64,000 bases of DNA from JAWWPG01 sp033850885. GTDB taxonomy: Bacteria > Actinomycetota > Actinomycetes > Propionibacteriales > Nocardioidaceae. The DNA lies in the NCBI GenBank assembly GCA_033850885.1, contig JAWWPG010000037.1, positions 62,001-126,000 on the forward strand. Direction: 5' to 3'. The notes under the pieces are model-generated. The model worked only from the letters and a program-made list of their open reading frames with translations. It did no database searches and had not been told where the DNA came from. This document shows, in pieces, positions 34,167 to 42,914 of this stretch; positions within the stretch are counted from its first letter, which is position 1; each line of letters opens with the position of its first letter. Both the position numbers and the translations under genes were made by a program.

Positions 34167-35428
34167 AGATCGCAGAGATCGTTCAGATGATGATCGACGA
34201 CGCGCCCCCGATGCGTTTCGAAGCCTATGACGGCAGCAGCTTCGGCCCGGCAGACGCCCAGTTCACCCTGCGGCTGAAGAACGAACGTGGTCTCCGTTAC
34301 GTCGCGACCGCACCGGGCGACCTCGGGCTGGGCCGCGCCTACGTGGCGGGAGACCTCGACGTAGACGGGGCTCATCCAGGTGACCCGTACGACGCCTTCA
34401 AGGCGCTCGGGGACTGGCGGCTGCGACGACCGTCGCCGGCTGAGATTGCCACGATGATCAAGGCGATGGGCTGGCGGAACCTGTTACCGCCACCGCCCCC
34501 GGCCCAGGAGACACTGCCACGCTGGCGCCGTACCGCGGAGGGCCTTCGACACTCACGACGCCGCGACGCCGACGCGATCCACCATCACTACGACGTGTCG
34601 AACGAGTTCTACCGGATGGTGCTCGGTCCCTCGATGGCATACACGTGCGCCGTGTTCCCCAAGCAGGACGCAAGTCTCGAAGAGGCCCAGGAGGAGAAGT
34701 TCGACCTGGTGGCCCGCAAGCTCGGGCTCGGCCCGGGAATGCGGCTGCTCGACGTTGGCTGTGGGTGGGGCGGCATGGTCATCCACGCGGCGAAGCACTA
34801 CGGGGTGCACGCCGTCGGCGTCACGCTTTCCCGGGAGCAGGCATCCTGGGGCGTCGACGCCGTACAGCGCGAAGGCCTCTCCGACCGGGCCACCATCCTG
34901 CACTCCGACTACCGGGACTCTCCCGGCATCCACTACGACGCCGTGAGCTCGATCGGGCTGCTCGAGCACGTGGGGGTGCACAACTACCCGTCGTACTTCC
35001 GTTATCTCCGTGGGAAGCTACGCGACGGAGGGCGGCTCCTCAACCACTGCATAACCCGGCCCACGAACGACGGGTCGGTCAAGACCGGGGCGTTCATCGA
35101 CAGGTACGTCTTCCCCGACGGCGAGCTGACCGGGTCCGGGAAGATCATCACCGAGGCCCAGGATGCCGGGATCGAGGTCCGTCACGAGGAGAACCTCCGC
35201 GAGCACTATGCCCTGACGCTGGCGCAGTGGTGCATCAACCTGCGCGACAACTGGGACGCCTGCGTCCGCGAGGTTGGTGAGTCGACGGCGCGGGTCTGGG
35301 GGCTGTACATGGCGGGATCGCGGCTGGCGTTCGAACGCAACGAGATCCAGCTCCACCAAGTGCTCGGCGTCCGTCCCGGGCCGGGTGGCGACGCGGCGTT
35401 CCCGCTGCGTCCGACCTGGGGCAGCTGA
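34163..35428 (+). CDS. tmsB: TmsB-like SAM-dependent fatty-acyl methyltransferase
   Basis: A 421-residue protein of the cyclopropane-fatty-acyl-phospholipid synthase family. After an N-terminal family-specific region come IHHHYDVSNEFYRMVLGPSMAYTCA, the SAM loop LLDVGCGWGGMVIHAA, and GLLEHVGVHNYPSYFRYL. With the upstream flavoenzyme it would methylate C10 of oleoyl phospholipids to form the 10-methylene intermediate; a plain cyclopropane synthase is the alternative. GTG at 34163 overlaps the TGA of tmsA. Acts at the membrane surface. Confidence 0.85.
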   Translation: MKIAEIVQMMIDDAPPMRFEAYDGSSFGPADAQFTLRLKNERGLRYVATAPGDLGLGRAYVAGDLDVDGAHPGDPYDAFKALGDWRLRRPSPAEIATMIKAMGWRNLLPPPPPAQETLPRWRRTAEGLRHSRRRDADAIHHHYDVSNEFYRMVLGPSMAYTCAVFPKQDASLEEAQEEKFDLVARKLGLGPGMRLLDVGCGWGGMVIHAAKHYGVHAVGVTLSREQASWGVDAVQREGLSDRATILHSDYRDSPGIHYDAVSSIGLLEHVGVHNYPSYFRYLRGKLRDGGRLLNHCITRPTNDGSVKTGAFIDRYVFPDGELTGSGKIITEAQDAGIEVRHEENLREHYALTLAQWCINLRDNWDACVREVGESTARVWGLYMAGSRLAFERNEIQLHQVLGVRPGPGGDAAFPLRPTWGS

Positions 35429-35432
35429 CCGA

Positions 35433-36137
35433 TCAGGCGTCGTCGACAAAGTCCTCCGGGTAGCCGAGCAGGATCCCGAGACTGCCTGCCAGCCCGACCA
35501 TGAAGGCGTGCGCGTCGAGCGGCGAGCCGTGGACGACGGTCGCGCCGGCCAAGCTGGAGACGCCGCGCACGTCGTCCCACGTGCAGTCGACGAAGACGCT
35601 GCCGCGCGCCTTCGCCTGCGACAGTTCCGCGCCGGTGAGGTCACAACGCCGGAATACTGCCGAGGTCAGGTCCGCGGAGATGAAGTCGGCGCCACGCAAC
35701 CGGCAGTCGGTGAACTCCACCTTCGCCAGCGTGGCAAAGCGAAAGGCACTCATCTCTGCCGTGCAGCCGTGAAACCTGACGTTCCTCAACAACGCGCCCG
35801 AGATCGTGAGCCCCGTCGCTCGGCACCCCTCCACCTCGACTCGGGTGAGCGACGAGTGGCTGAGTGTCAGGTTGGCGATGTCACAGTGGTCGAGAACCGA
35901 GTCGACCATGGTCAGCTTGTCGAGGGTCCCGCCGGCGAGGCTGACGGCTCGCAGATGGCAGCCCTCGATGTCCACGAGCCTCGCCCTGCGTGAGCTGAGG
36001 TCGGCCCCGTCGAAGCGCAGGGCTTGAAGGAGGACCTCGTCGAGCAGGTCGTCGCGGGGCAGGATCGCCGTCCGGAGACCAGCGGGCAACGCGGGAGGAG
36101 CCGGATGTCTCGCCGTCGCCTTGTCTGCTGAGGCCAC
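35433..36137 (-). CDS. Pentapeptide-repeat protein
   Basis: 234 residues, with residues about 35-190 made of A(D/N)LxX-type pentapeptide repeats (FDGADLSSRRARLVDIEG, FTDCRLRGADFISADLTSAV, RCDLTGAELSQAKARG) that predict a right-handed quadrilateral beta-helix. Cytosolic; some members protect gyrase by mimicking DNA, but most are uncharacterised, so no role is assigned. GTG at 36137 begins the protein. It converges with tmsB, only 4 nt apart. Confidence 0.85.
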   Translation of the reverse strand: MASADKATARHPAPPALPAGLRTAILPRDDLLDEVLLQALRFDGADLSSRRARLVDIEGCHLRAVSLAGGTLDKLTMVDSVLDHCDIANLTLSHSSLTRVEVEGCRATGLTISGALLRNVRFHGCTAEMSAFRFATLAKVEFTDCRLRGADFISADLTSAVFRRCDLTGAELSQAKARGSVFVDCTWDDVRGVSSLAGATVVHGSPLDAHAFMVGLAGSLGILLGYPEDFVDDA

Positions 36138-36207
36138 CTACGAACCCTATGCTCGAGCGCCGACCGGTGCGTGTCGACGAGGGCTGACGGGTTACTGTTC
36201 ACAGCCC

Positions 36208-36741
36208 ATGGCTGATTCACTCGTGATCTGCTCGGTCGGCTACGACGACCCCGCGGCGAGCCAGCTGATCGGTGCCTTGCAGGCGTACTACCACACGCTG
36301 TACCACGGCCCCGACCGCTCGCCGGTCGATCCCAGGGAGTTCACCCCACCCAGGGGAAGGTTCTTCGTCGGCTACCGGGACGAGCTGCCGGTCGCTATGG
36401 GCGGCTGGCGCTGGGTCGACCCGCTGCCGGGCCTGGTCGCCTCGCGTCCCGCGGAGATCAAGCGCATGTACGTCGTCCCGGCCAGCCGCGGACGTGGCTA
36501 CGGCAGGGCCGTGCTCAGCCACCTCGAGGCAACCGCCGGCGAAGCCGGGGCGGATGTCATGGTGCTGTCAACGGGACCCGTCCAACCGGACGCCATCGCG
36601 CTCTACCGGTCGGCCGGCTACGACGACGTGCCCGGCTTCGGGTTCTACGCCCGCTACGACACGGCCGTCCATCTGGGCAAGGTCCTCCGCGGACAGTCCT
36701 CGCGGGTCAGCGAACTCCCGCCTGGCGGAACTGGACGCTGA
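36208..36741 (+). CDS. GNAT family N-acetyltransferase
   Basis: 177 residues. The acetyl-CoA loop is IKRMYVVPASRGRGYGRAVLSHLEATAGEAGADVMVLSTG, followed by PDAIALYRSAGYDDVPGFG, a standard GNAT core. Substrate unknown. ATG at 36208 is taken as start because the conserved fold begins soon after; the frame is open upstream. Its last 35 nt overlap the convergent AlkB-like gene. Confidence 0.87.
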   Translation: MADSLVICSVGYDDPAASQLIGALQAYYHTLYHGPDRSPVDPREFTPPRGRFFVGYRDELPVAMGGWRWVDPLPGLVASRPAEIKRMYVVPASRGRGYGRAVLSHLEATAGEAGADVMVLSTGPVQPDAIALYRSAGYDDVPGFGFYARYDTAVHLGKVLRGQSSRVSELPPGGTGR

Positions 36742-37345
36742 TCCGGGGTCCCACCGGCTTCGCGGTCTTCGTGATCGCGTGCTCCCAGGTGCGTTGGCAC
36801 GAGCCACCCATCACGATCAGGTCGCCACGGCCCAGGTTGAACCCAAGCGTGGCGGCCCTGCCGTCGCGTGGCCGCAACGACAGCCTCCGAGCGGCGCCGA
36901 ACGACACGATCGCCACCAAGGTGTCCTGCCACCGGCTGCGCCCGATCGTGTCCCCGTGCCAGGCGACGCTGTCGTTGCCGTCGCGGTAGTAGCACAGCCC
37001 CGCCGTACAGAACGGCCCGCCCGGAAGCTCGCGGTAGTGCCCCGTCAAGGCGTCACGCGCCTGCATGAGTAGCGGGTCCGGGAGGGCGGCGCCTTCGCCG
37101 TACCAGCTGAGCAGGCGGGGCACGTCGACCACCCGCTCGTACATCTGCCGGCGCTCGGCATGCCAGGGCACCGTCTCGGTGAGCCGGACGAACAGGTCGT
37201 CGGACCCGCTCACCCAGCCGGGCAGCACGTCGACCCAGGCGCCATGGCTCAGAACCGTGCGGCGCAGTCCGGAGGCGAGGTCGCCGAGCACCGGGACGCC
37301 GGCTGTGGGCAGGTCGAGAAGCGATGCTTGCAAGTGCGGCGCCAT
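36707..37345 (-). CDS. AlkB-like 2-oxoglutarate/Fe(II) dioxygenase
   Basis: 212 residues. The jelly-roll iron site is visible: HxD in SVAWHGDTIGR, the distal His in QRTWEHAITKT, and the 2-oxoglutarate-binding Arg pair in GPRISVQFR. FCTAGLCYYRDGNDSVAWHGD and LGFNLGRGDLIVMGGSCQ are typical of bacterial AlkB-type DNA/RNA dealkylases, which remove alkyl groups by oxidation. The protein lacks any fusion to Ada. Probably cytosolic repair enzyme; substrate preference unknown. Confidence 0.85.
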   Translation of the reverse strand: MAPHLQASLLDLPTAGVPVLGDLASGLRRTVLSHGAWVDVLPGWVSGSDDLFVRLTETVPWHAERRQMYERVVDVPRLLSWYGEGAALPDPLLMQARDALTGHYRELPGGPFCTAGLCYYRDGNDSVAWHGDTIGRSRWQDTLVAIVSFGAARRLSLRPRDGRAATLGFNLGRGDLIVMGGSCQRTWEHAITKTAKPVGPRISVQFRQAGVR

Positions 37346-37457
37346 CGCTTCAGTGTACGCCGAGTCGAACGTTTGTTCTAGTGGCCCGAGGCTCCGGCCG
37401 GGCGCCTTGGCGACGGGTCGTGCTCGACGCATCGACCCACGTCCTTAGGCTGGTCCG

Positions 37458-38096
37458 ATGGCGAGAACAGCGCTCACCCGGCTGCCCGAGAAGGCCTCGA
37501 CCGACCGGGGTCTGCTCGACGCCTTGCTCGACGGGTCCCGCATCGGACACGTCGGCTTCGTCTTCGACGACCAGCCTGTCGTGATCCCGACTGCGGTCGC
37601 CCGGGACGGGGACCGGGTGCTCGCTCACGGCTCTACGGGCTCGCGATGGATGCGGATGCTCGCATCCGGTGCGCCCGCCTGTCTGGCTGTCACGGCAGTT
37701 GACGCCCTCGTCGTTGCCCGGTCGTCGTTCGAGGCCTCGATGCACTACCGGAGCGCCGTCCTGTTCGGGACGTTCCGCGTCATCGAGGGCGCCGACGAAA
37801 GGCTCCGTGCCCTGGACATGCTGACCGAGTCGCTGCTGCCCGGTCGGGTCGCTGAGGTACGCCGGCCGACGGCCAAAGAGCTCGCGGCGACCCTGGTGCT
37901 CGCGATGCCCATCTGCGAGTGGTCCCTCAAGGTTTCGGACGGCTGGCCGGAGGATCTCCCGGAGGACGTCGAGGAAGACGCCTGGGCGGGCGTCGTACCC
38001 CTCACTCTGGTGGCCGGACCCGCTCTCGATGCGCCCGACCTGAGACCCGGGATCGCCGTGCCTGCGTCGGTCCGACGGCTTGCTCAGGCACCCTGA
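37458..38096 (+). CDS. Pyridoxamine 5'-phosphate oxidase-related (FMN-binding split barrel) protein
   Basis: 212 residues. RLPEKASTDRGLLDALLDGSRIGHVGFVFDDQPVVIPTAVARDGDRVLAHGSTGSRWMRML is typical of the Pyridox_ox_2/FMN-binding barrel family, and ASMHYRSAVLFGTFRVIEGADER continues the barrel. Members bind FMN, F420 or heme and have varied reductase roles; the substrate is unknown. Convergent with the following membrane gene with 13 nt overlap. Confidence 0.85.
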   Translation: MARTALTRLPEKASTDRGLLDALLDGSRIGHVGFVFDDQPVVIPTAVARDGDRVLAHGSTGSRWMRMLASGAPACLAVTAVDALVVARSSFEASMHYRSAVLFGTFRVIEGADERLRALDMLTESLLPGRVAEVRRPTAKELAATLVLAMPICEWSLKVSDGWPEDLPEDVEEDAWAGVVPLTLVAGPALDAPDLRPGIAVPASVRRLAQAP

Positions 38097-38806
38097 CCCT
38101 GAGCTGCTGCCTCGCGGTTTCGTGGCCGACGGGTCACGGGCAGCAGGAAGCCGGCCACCACCAACCAGACCAGCCCTGGGAAGCGAGCGATGGGGAGCAG
38201 GGAGGTCAGCGGCTCCCACAGCAGGCTGAACGTGCTGACCTCGCAGACGGCTGCGATGACGAGACCGGGCCATGCCACTACCCGCGGAAGCAGTCCGACC
38301 AGCAGGCCCGGTACCGCGACGCCCGCGACGAGCAGGCCAAGGAACACGGCGAACGCGACCCCGCCGGTCAGGAAGGAGAGGTCGTGCAGGGCTCGTACCA
38401 ACGCCAAGCCGCCGGTTCTCGTCGACGGCTGCGCCAGGGTCCACGAGACCAGGGCGGACAACGCGACCATTGCCGAGCAGAGCACGCCCCCGACGAGGGA
38501 GATGGTGGCGCCCGGCGCCGTCACGCCCAGCGACCGCAGTCGCGAGGACACCGTGGCGGCGTAGATCGCCAGCGGAACGGACGACCCGAACAGGAAGAAC
38601 GCTCCCGCCATGACGGCGTCGCTCTGGTTCGCGAAGTACGCCGAGATCGCCGTGGCACTGTCGTACGGCGACGGCGGGACGCCACCGAGGGCCACGCTCA
38701 TCGCGAGGCCCGCCAGGAGCAGCAGCAGCGAGATGAGCGCCAACGGGCCGAGGGCGGGGCCGCGCTGGCTGACGGGTCGGGCCGCTTCGCGATTCGATGT
38801 ATTCAT
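38084..38806 (-). CDS. Six-TM membrane protein of unknown function, divergent from marR
   Basis: 240 residues with about six hydrophobic segments (residues ~19-41, 62-83, 97-120, 138-165, 170-190, 205-225). The family is not recognised with confidence, although the layout resembles DUF4386-like proteins. It starts at ATG 38804-38806, inside an inverted repeat, and is divergent from a MarR gene. It is therefore probably repressed by that MarR protein, perhaps as an efflux or detoxification function. That is inference. Confidence 0.65.
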   Translation of the reverse strand: MNTSNREAARPVSQRGPALGPLALISLLLLLAGLAMSVALGGVPPSPYDSATAISAYFANQSDAVMAGAFFLFGSSVPLAIYAATVSSRLRSLGVTAPGATISLVGGVLCSAMVALSALVSWTLAQPSTRTGGLALVRALHDLSFLTGGVAFAVFLGLLVAGVAVPGLLVGLLPRVVAWPGLVIAAVCEVSTFSLLWEPLTSLLPIARFPGLVWLVVAGFLLPVTRRPRNREAAAQGQGA

Positions 38807-38817
38807 GAATCATTCAT
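38801..38817. promoter_or_regulatory. Probable MarR operator overlapping the membrane gene start
   Basis: ATTCATGAAT (38801-38810) and ATGAATCATTCAT (38805-38817) are overlapping inverted repeats. They cover the start codon of the membrane protein gene and lie 36 nt before the marR GTG. AT-rich words are rare in this genome and stand out. Confidence 0.6.
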
Positions 38818-38852
38818 ATCACAAACGATTTGAAGAGTGCTAGGTTTTTCTC

Positions 38853-39380
38853 GTGAAAGAGTTCCCGCCGCCGCCCGGCCACGATGCCCAGACCGCCTTC
38901 CTGCTGACGCAGGTGGGCAGCCAGTTCGCCGGTAGCTTCGCCGGCCTGGTGTCCGAGCTCGGCCTGAATCCTCCGCACGCGGGCCTGTTGCGGGCTATCG
39001 CCTTCGGACCCGGCCGTTCTCAACAGGAGATCTCCGCGCAGCTGGGATTGCTACCGAGTCGTCTGGTGGCGCTCGTCGACGACCTCGAGGGCAAGGGCCT
39101 GGTGAAGCGCACCCGAAACCCCACCGACCGTCGGCTGCACGCGCTGACGATCACCCCTGCGGGTGCGGAGATGATGCACGACATCGGTCGCATCGCCTCG
39201 GCCAACGGCGCCGAGATGCTCAAGCCACTGAGCCGACCCGAGCGACGTGTCCTGCACGACCTGTTAACCCGGCTTGCCGACCATCACGGGCTGGCTTCCG
39301 GCGTACATCCCGGCTACCGAAGCATGGGTCGGGAGGACTCCACAGTGGGCCGACCCGGCACCGTGAGCGCAGCTGACTGA
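38853..39380 (+). CDS. MarR family transcriptional regulator
   Basis: 175 residues: helix LGLNPPHAGLLRAIAFGPGRSQQEISAQLGLLPSRLVALVDDLEGKGLVKRTRNPTDRRLHALTITPAG is a full MarR winged helix with the D-R-R wing. The GTG start at 38853 has no clear ribosome binding site. It is divergent from the membrane protein gene, with the operator-like palindrome between. The ligand is unknown. The C-terminal 25 residues are low-complexity. Confidence 0.85.
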   Translation: MKEFPPPPGHDAQTAFLLTQVGSQFAGSFAGLVSELGLNPPHAGLLRAIAFGPGRSQQEISAQLGLLPSRLVALVDDLEGKGLVKRTRNPTDRRLHALTITPAGAEMMHDIGRIASANGAEMLKPLSRPERRVLHDLLTRLADHHGLASGVHPGYRSMGREDSTVGRPGTVSAAD

Positions 39381-39436
39381 ACCGCAGGGTCTGGCTCGGC
39401 TGTCCTTGTCTGTGCAAGGCAGGCATGCTTACTCGC

Positions 39437-39937
39437 ATGCTCATCCGGGAGGCAGAAGCAGAGGACTGGCCGGCAATCTGGCCGATCTTTAGCGAGATCG
39501 TCCGAGCCGGCGAGACCTACACCTACCCACGCGACATCGACCAGGATGCAGCCCGCACGCTGTGGATGCTCGCGCCTCCCGGCTCGACCGTCGTCGCCCT
39601 GGACGAGGAAGGGCGGGTCCTCGGTACCGCGAAGATGAACCCCAACCAGCCTGGCGGCGGGTCGCACGTCGCGAGCGCCAGCTTCATGGTCGACCCGGCA
39701 GTCGCCGGCCGTGGCGTCGGCCGCGCGTTGGGTGAGTACGCCCTCAGCTGGGCTCGCCGTGAGCGTTATCGTGCGATGCAGTTCAACGCGGTCGTCGAGT
39801 CCAACTCTGCGGCCGTCACGCTGTGGAAGGTGCTCGGCTTCGAAATCATCGCGACCGTGCCCGAGGCCTTCCGGCTACCAACCGGCGAGTACGTCGGGCT
39901 GCACGTGATGTACCGAAGACTGCCCGGTTCGGGGTGA
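39437..39937 (+). CDS. GNAT family N-acetyltransferase
   Basis: 166 residues. MLIREAEAEDWPAIWPIFSEIVRAGETYTYPRD, SASFMVDPAVAGRGVGRALGEYALSWAR (acetyl-CoA loop) and MQFNAVVESNSAAVTLWKVLGFEIIATVPEAFR define a GNAT fold of the phosphinothricin-acetyltransferase-like branch, often annotated as L-amino acid N-acyltransferases. ATG 39437 is preferred to ATG 39425 because an AGGCAGG sits at a workable distance. Substrate unknown. Confidence 0.87.
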   Translation: MLIREAEAEDWPAIWPIFSEIVRAGETYTYPRDIDQDAARTLWMLAPPGSTVVALDEEGRVLGTAKMNPNQPGGGSHVASASFMVDPAVAGRGVGRALGEYALSWARRERYRAMQFNAVVESNSAAVTLWKVLGFEIIATVPEAFRLPTGEYVGLHVMYRRLPGSG

Positions 39938-40097
39938 GGCCCTCCCGGCAGCCGCCGGTGCTCTGATGGCGGCCGCGAGGGCTCAGGGCCTGGCCGATGA
40001 CAACGTCCTGATCCGGGTGCAGACTGGGCGGGTGGCCCGGCGGCCGGGGCCCTTGGTTGGGGGGTTGTCGGGTTGGGGGTATCTCAACGGAGGCGAC

Positions 40098-41513
40098 ATG
40101 GCTAAGACCACCCGGGGACAGCGCTCACGCGTGGCGATCACCACACTGGTCGTCGCGGTTTTGGCCAGCACAGCCGCGGCGGACGCCAGCAGCGAACGAA
40201 CCGCACGAGCCTCCACCCAGCCACCGACTGTCGCCGGGGCGCCCGCAGCGACGCCTACGACGGTCGACAACTGGACGACCTACCACCACGACCAGCTCCG
40301 GCAGGGCTACGACCCCATGGCCTCGCCCGCTTCGGGCCGCCTCTCGACGGCCTGGGCGACGCACCTCGACGGCGCCGTGTACGGCGAGCCCCTTGTCGTG
40401 TTCGGGAAGGTCATCGCGGTCACCGAGAACGACAGCATCTACGGCCTGTCCATGTCGGGCCGGGTGCTTTGGCGACGCCACGTCGGACCGCCGGTGCCGC
40501 TGTCGCAGCTGCCCTGCGGCGACATCGACCCGCTGGGGATCACGGGTACGCCGATCTACCATCCCTCGACCCACCAGGTGTACGTCGCGGCCGAGCTGAA
40601 CCACCCGATCCGTCATCGACTCTTCGCCGTCAACCCGAAGACCGGACACGTGGACTGGTCACGGCAGATCGACCCGCCGGCCATGGCTCGCAGCGCCCAG
40701 CAGGAGCGCGGCGCGCTGGCAATCTCCCACGGCCGAGTGTGGGTTCCCTTCGGGGGGCTCGCCGGCGACTGCGGGCCGTATCACGGGTGGGTCGTCGGCA
40801 CCAAGCTCTCCGGCGTCGGCCCGGTGAGCATCTACCGGCAGCCGAGCAGCCGGGAGGCGGGCATCTGGGCGCCCTCGGGACCCGCGGTCGACGCCTCCGG
40901 GCACCTGTTCGTCGCCATCGGGAACGGCGCCGCGCTGGCACCGCCGTACGACGACAGCGACAGCATCCTCGAGCTCGACGGCACCCACAAGGTCTCCCTG
41001 TTCGCCCCGAGGAACTGGGCGGCGGAGAACGCCAACGACCTCGACCTGGGCTCGACCGGGCCGATGATCTTCGGGGCCCTCGGCCACCACTGGGCGTTCG
41101 GCGATGGCAAGGCGGGGGACGGCTACCTGCTCCACCAGCGCCACCTCGGCGGAATCGGCGGCTACGCAGCCACCATCGCAAACTGCAAGTCGTTCGGCGG
41201 GACCGCCTACCGGGCCAGGACGATCTACGTTCCGTGCCTCAGCGGCCTGAGCGCCTACCGACTGACAAGTGGGCCGGTCATGAGGCGGAAGTGGCACAAC
41301 ACGAGCGTGCTCTACGGCGCGTCGCCGGTGGTCGGTGCTGGCGCCATCTGGGCCGTCTACAACGGTGGGCTCTTCCAGCTGGACCCGCGCAACGGCAGGA
41401 CCGTGGCGAGAGCAACGCTCGGCGGGTGCCCGCACTTTGCGACGCCGACGCTGCACGGGTCGTTGGTCCTCGTCGGCACGCTGAGCGGAGTGACCGCCGT
41501 CAGCACCAGATAG
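40098..41513 (+). CDS. Secreted PQQ-like beta-propeller protein
   Basis: 471 residues. A signal peptide (about 1-35, with the hydrophobic stretch VAITTLVVAVLASTAAADA) is followed by a TTP-rich linker. The mature part has repeated propeller strands: AWATHLDGAVYGEPLVVFGKVIAVTENDSIYGLSMSGRVLWRRHVG, KTGHVDWSRQID, SYxxATIANCKSFGG and TLHGSLVLVGTLSGVTAVSTR. No PQQ ligands or catalytic residues are recognisable, so it is probably a binding or scaffold protein outside the cell. AACGGAGG is 5 nt before the ATG. Confidence 0.75.
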   Translation: MAKTTRGQRSRVAITTLVVAVLASTAAADASSERTARASTQPPTVAGAPAATPTTVDNWTTYHHDQLRQGYDPMASPASGRLSTAWATHLDGAVYGEPLVVFGKVIAVTENDSIYGLSMSGRVLWRRHVGPPVPLSQLPCGDIDPLGITGTPIYHPSTHQVYVAAELNHPIRHRLFAVNPKTGHVDWSRQIDPPAMARSAQQERGALAISHGRVWVPFGGLAGDCGPYHGWVVGTKLSGVGPVSIYRQPSSREAGIWAPSGPAVDASGHLFVAIGNGAALAPPYDDSDSILELDGTHKVSLFAPRNWAAENANDLDLGSTGPMIFGALGHHWAFGDGKAGDGYLLHQRHLGGIGGYAATIANCKSFGGTAYRARTIYVPCLSGLSAYRLTSGPVMRRKWHNTSVLYGASPVVGAGAIWAVYNGGLFQLDPRNGRTVARATLGGCPHFATPTLHGSLVLVGTLSGVTAVSTR

Positions 41514-41534
41514 CCCCCCGCCTCCCTTCCCTTT

Positions 41535-41602
41535 CCCGCGAATTGCGGGAAAGTGCACCTCGCGAGGGGCCGGGAAGGGTCGACTTTCCCGCAATTCTCG
41601 GG
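41535..41602. repeat. Palindromic element PE, copy 3
   Basis: Left arm 41535-41559 (CCCGCGAATTGCGGGAAAGT then GCACC) pairs with 41577-41602 (reverse complement CCCGAGAATTGCGGGAAAGT). The core GTGCACCTCGCGA...GGGTCGAC gives the element a direction. It lies between the convergent propeller and sedolisin genes (stops 41513 and 41703). Confidence 0.92.
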
Positions 41603-41702
41603 GAGGGCCGGGGAGGGCGGAGACAGCCGGATGGCCGGGTACGTCGCCGTACCCGGCCATCCGATGCCATCCCCAGGGGGATGAGCGAACCTGCTGGCGC
41701 GC

Positions 41703-42914
41703 TCAGAAGCCAGCGACACCGTTCGGCGTGCCCAGTCCGGTCGGGCCGTCCCAGCCCACACGCGCCGTGCACAGCGGGACCCCACAGGTGCCGTTGCTCC
41801 CCGACGTGACGTCGAAGAGGTGGCTGGTGTTGGCGTAGGGGATCTTCGCCGGGTAGCCGGCGGTGTTGCCCGACAGCGCGTATACCGCCGCGATGATCGG
41901 CGACGACTCGCTGGTGCCACCGACCTGCTCGAAACCGCCACAACCGGAAACCGTGCCACAGTAGATGATCAGCCCACCGTTGTTCGGGTCGGCGGCGGCC
42001 GACACGTCCGCGGACGCCTTCGTCGTGCAGGTGGTGTGAGCCGCCCCTTGCCACTTCGGCTTCGGGTTCGCGCCACATCCAGAGCCGGCGCCGCTCCACG
42101 CGGTCTCGTGGTAGCCCCGCGAGCTGGTGTCCTTGAACAACGAGGTTCCACCGACGGCCACGACATGAGTGTCGCTGGCGGGGTAGTTGCCGGGTGAGAA
42201 ACCACTGTCACCGGTTGACGCGGTGATCGCGATACCCGGGTGGTTGTACGCGGCCTGGTTGGGGATGCTTCCGCCGTTGCTTCCGTAGCTGTTGGAGATC
42301 GCCACGACACCCGCATGCGCGGCTGCGGTGTTCTCGGCCGTTTCCAGGTCCGCGAACGAGGAGCTGTTGCCCTGGACCATCAGGATCTTGCAGTCCGGGC
42401 AGGCCGACGACACGGCGTCGACGTCGAGCGCCTGCTCGACATCCCAGCCCGCGTCGTTGGGCGGCAGAACCGAGCCGCCCGTCTGGTTCTCGATGGTCAG
42501 GCACCCGCTGGCCGTCGTACACGCCGGCAGGCCGTTGTGGCTACGGAAGGTCGCGAGGTCCGACTCGAGACCGCTGTAGCCGAACGCGTCGACGATCGCC
42601 ACAGTGCGCCCGCCGCTGGTCAGGCCGGTCAGGTGGTAGGCCTTCCGGAGCTTCGCGGAGTTGATACCGATCGTCGGGATGGCCCTCCTGCCGCTGGCGC
42701 TCATCGGGTTGATCACCTTGCCGGCGCCGTTCGTGAGCACCATGGCCATACAGGAAGCGTGCCCGGGCTTCGGGTGTGCCGCACAGACATGCACGGCGTG
42801 CACGCCCACGTTCGTGTGTGCGGGCATCGCAGACGCGCCGGGCAGGCCAGCGGCGAGGCCGCCGACGGCGAGGACGCCGGCAGCGAGGCCTGAGTAGATC
42901 AGCTTACGGTTCAC
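41703..42914 (-). CDS. Secreted S53 (sedolisin-type) serine-carboxyl peptidase
   Basis: 403 residues. Signal peptide (about 1-29: MNRKLIYSGLAAGVLAVGG, cleavage near ASA). The S53 catalytic Glu/Asp pair is in DAGWDVEQALDVDAVSSACP, the oxyanion/substrate Asp in TASTGDSGFSPGNYPA, and the nucleophile in FEQVGGTSESSPIIAAVYA. Near the C-terminus are the calcium-site-like residues of VTSGSNGTCG...GWDGPTGLGTPNG. It lacks the long kumamolisin-type propeptide; only about 60 residues precede the catalytic domain. Several Cys pairs are present. GTG at 42912-42914 has AAGGAG upstream. It would act outside the cell as an acid or general peptidase. Confidence 0.85.
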   Translation of the reverse strand: MNRKLIYSGLAAGVLAVGGLAAGLPGASAMPAHTNVGVHAVHVCAAHPKPGHASCMAMVLTNGAGKVINPMSASGRRAIPTIGINSAKLRKAYHLTGLTSGGRTVAIVDAFGYSGLESDLATFRSHNGLPACTTASGCLTIENQTGGSVLPPNDAGWDVEQALDVDAVSSACPDCKILMVQGNSSSFADLETAENTAAAHAGVVAISNSYGSNGGSIPNQAAYNHPGIAITASTGDSGFSPGNYPASDTHVVAVGGTSLFKDTSSRGYHETAWSGAGSGCGANPKPKWQGAAHTTCTTKASADVSAAADPNNGGLIIYCGTVSGCGGFEQVGGTSESSPIIAAVYALSGNTAGYPAKIPYANTSHLFDVTSGSNGTCGVPLCTARVGWDGPTGLGTPNGVAGF

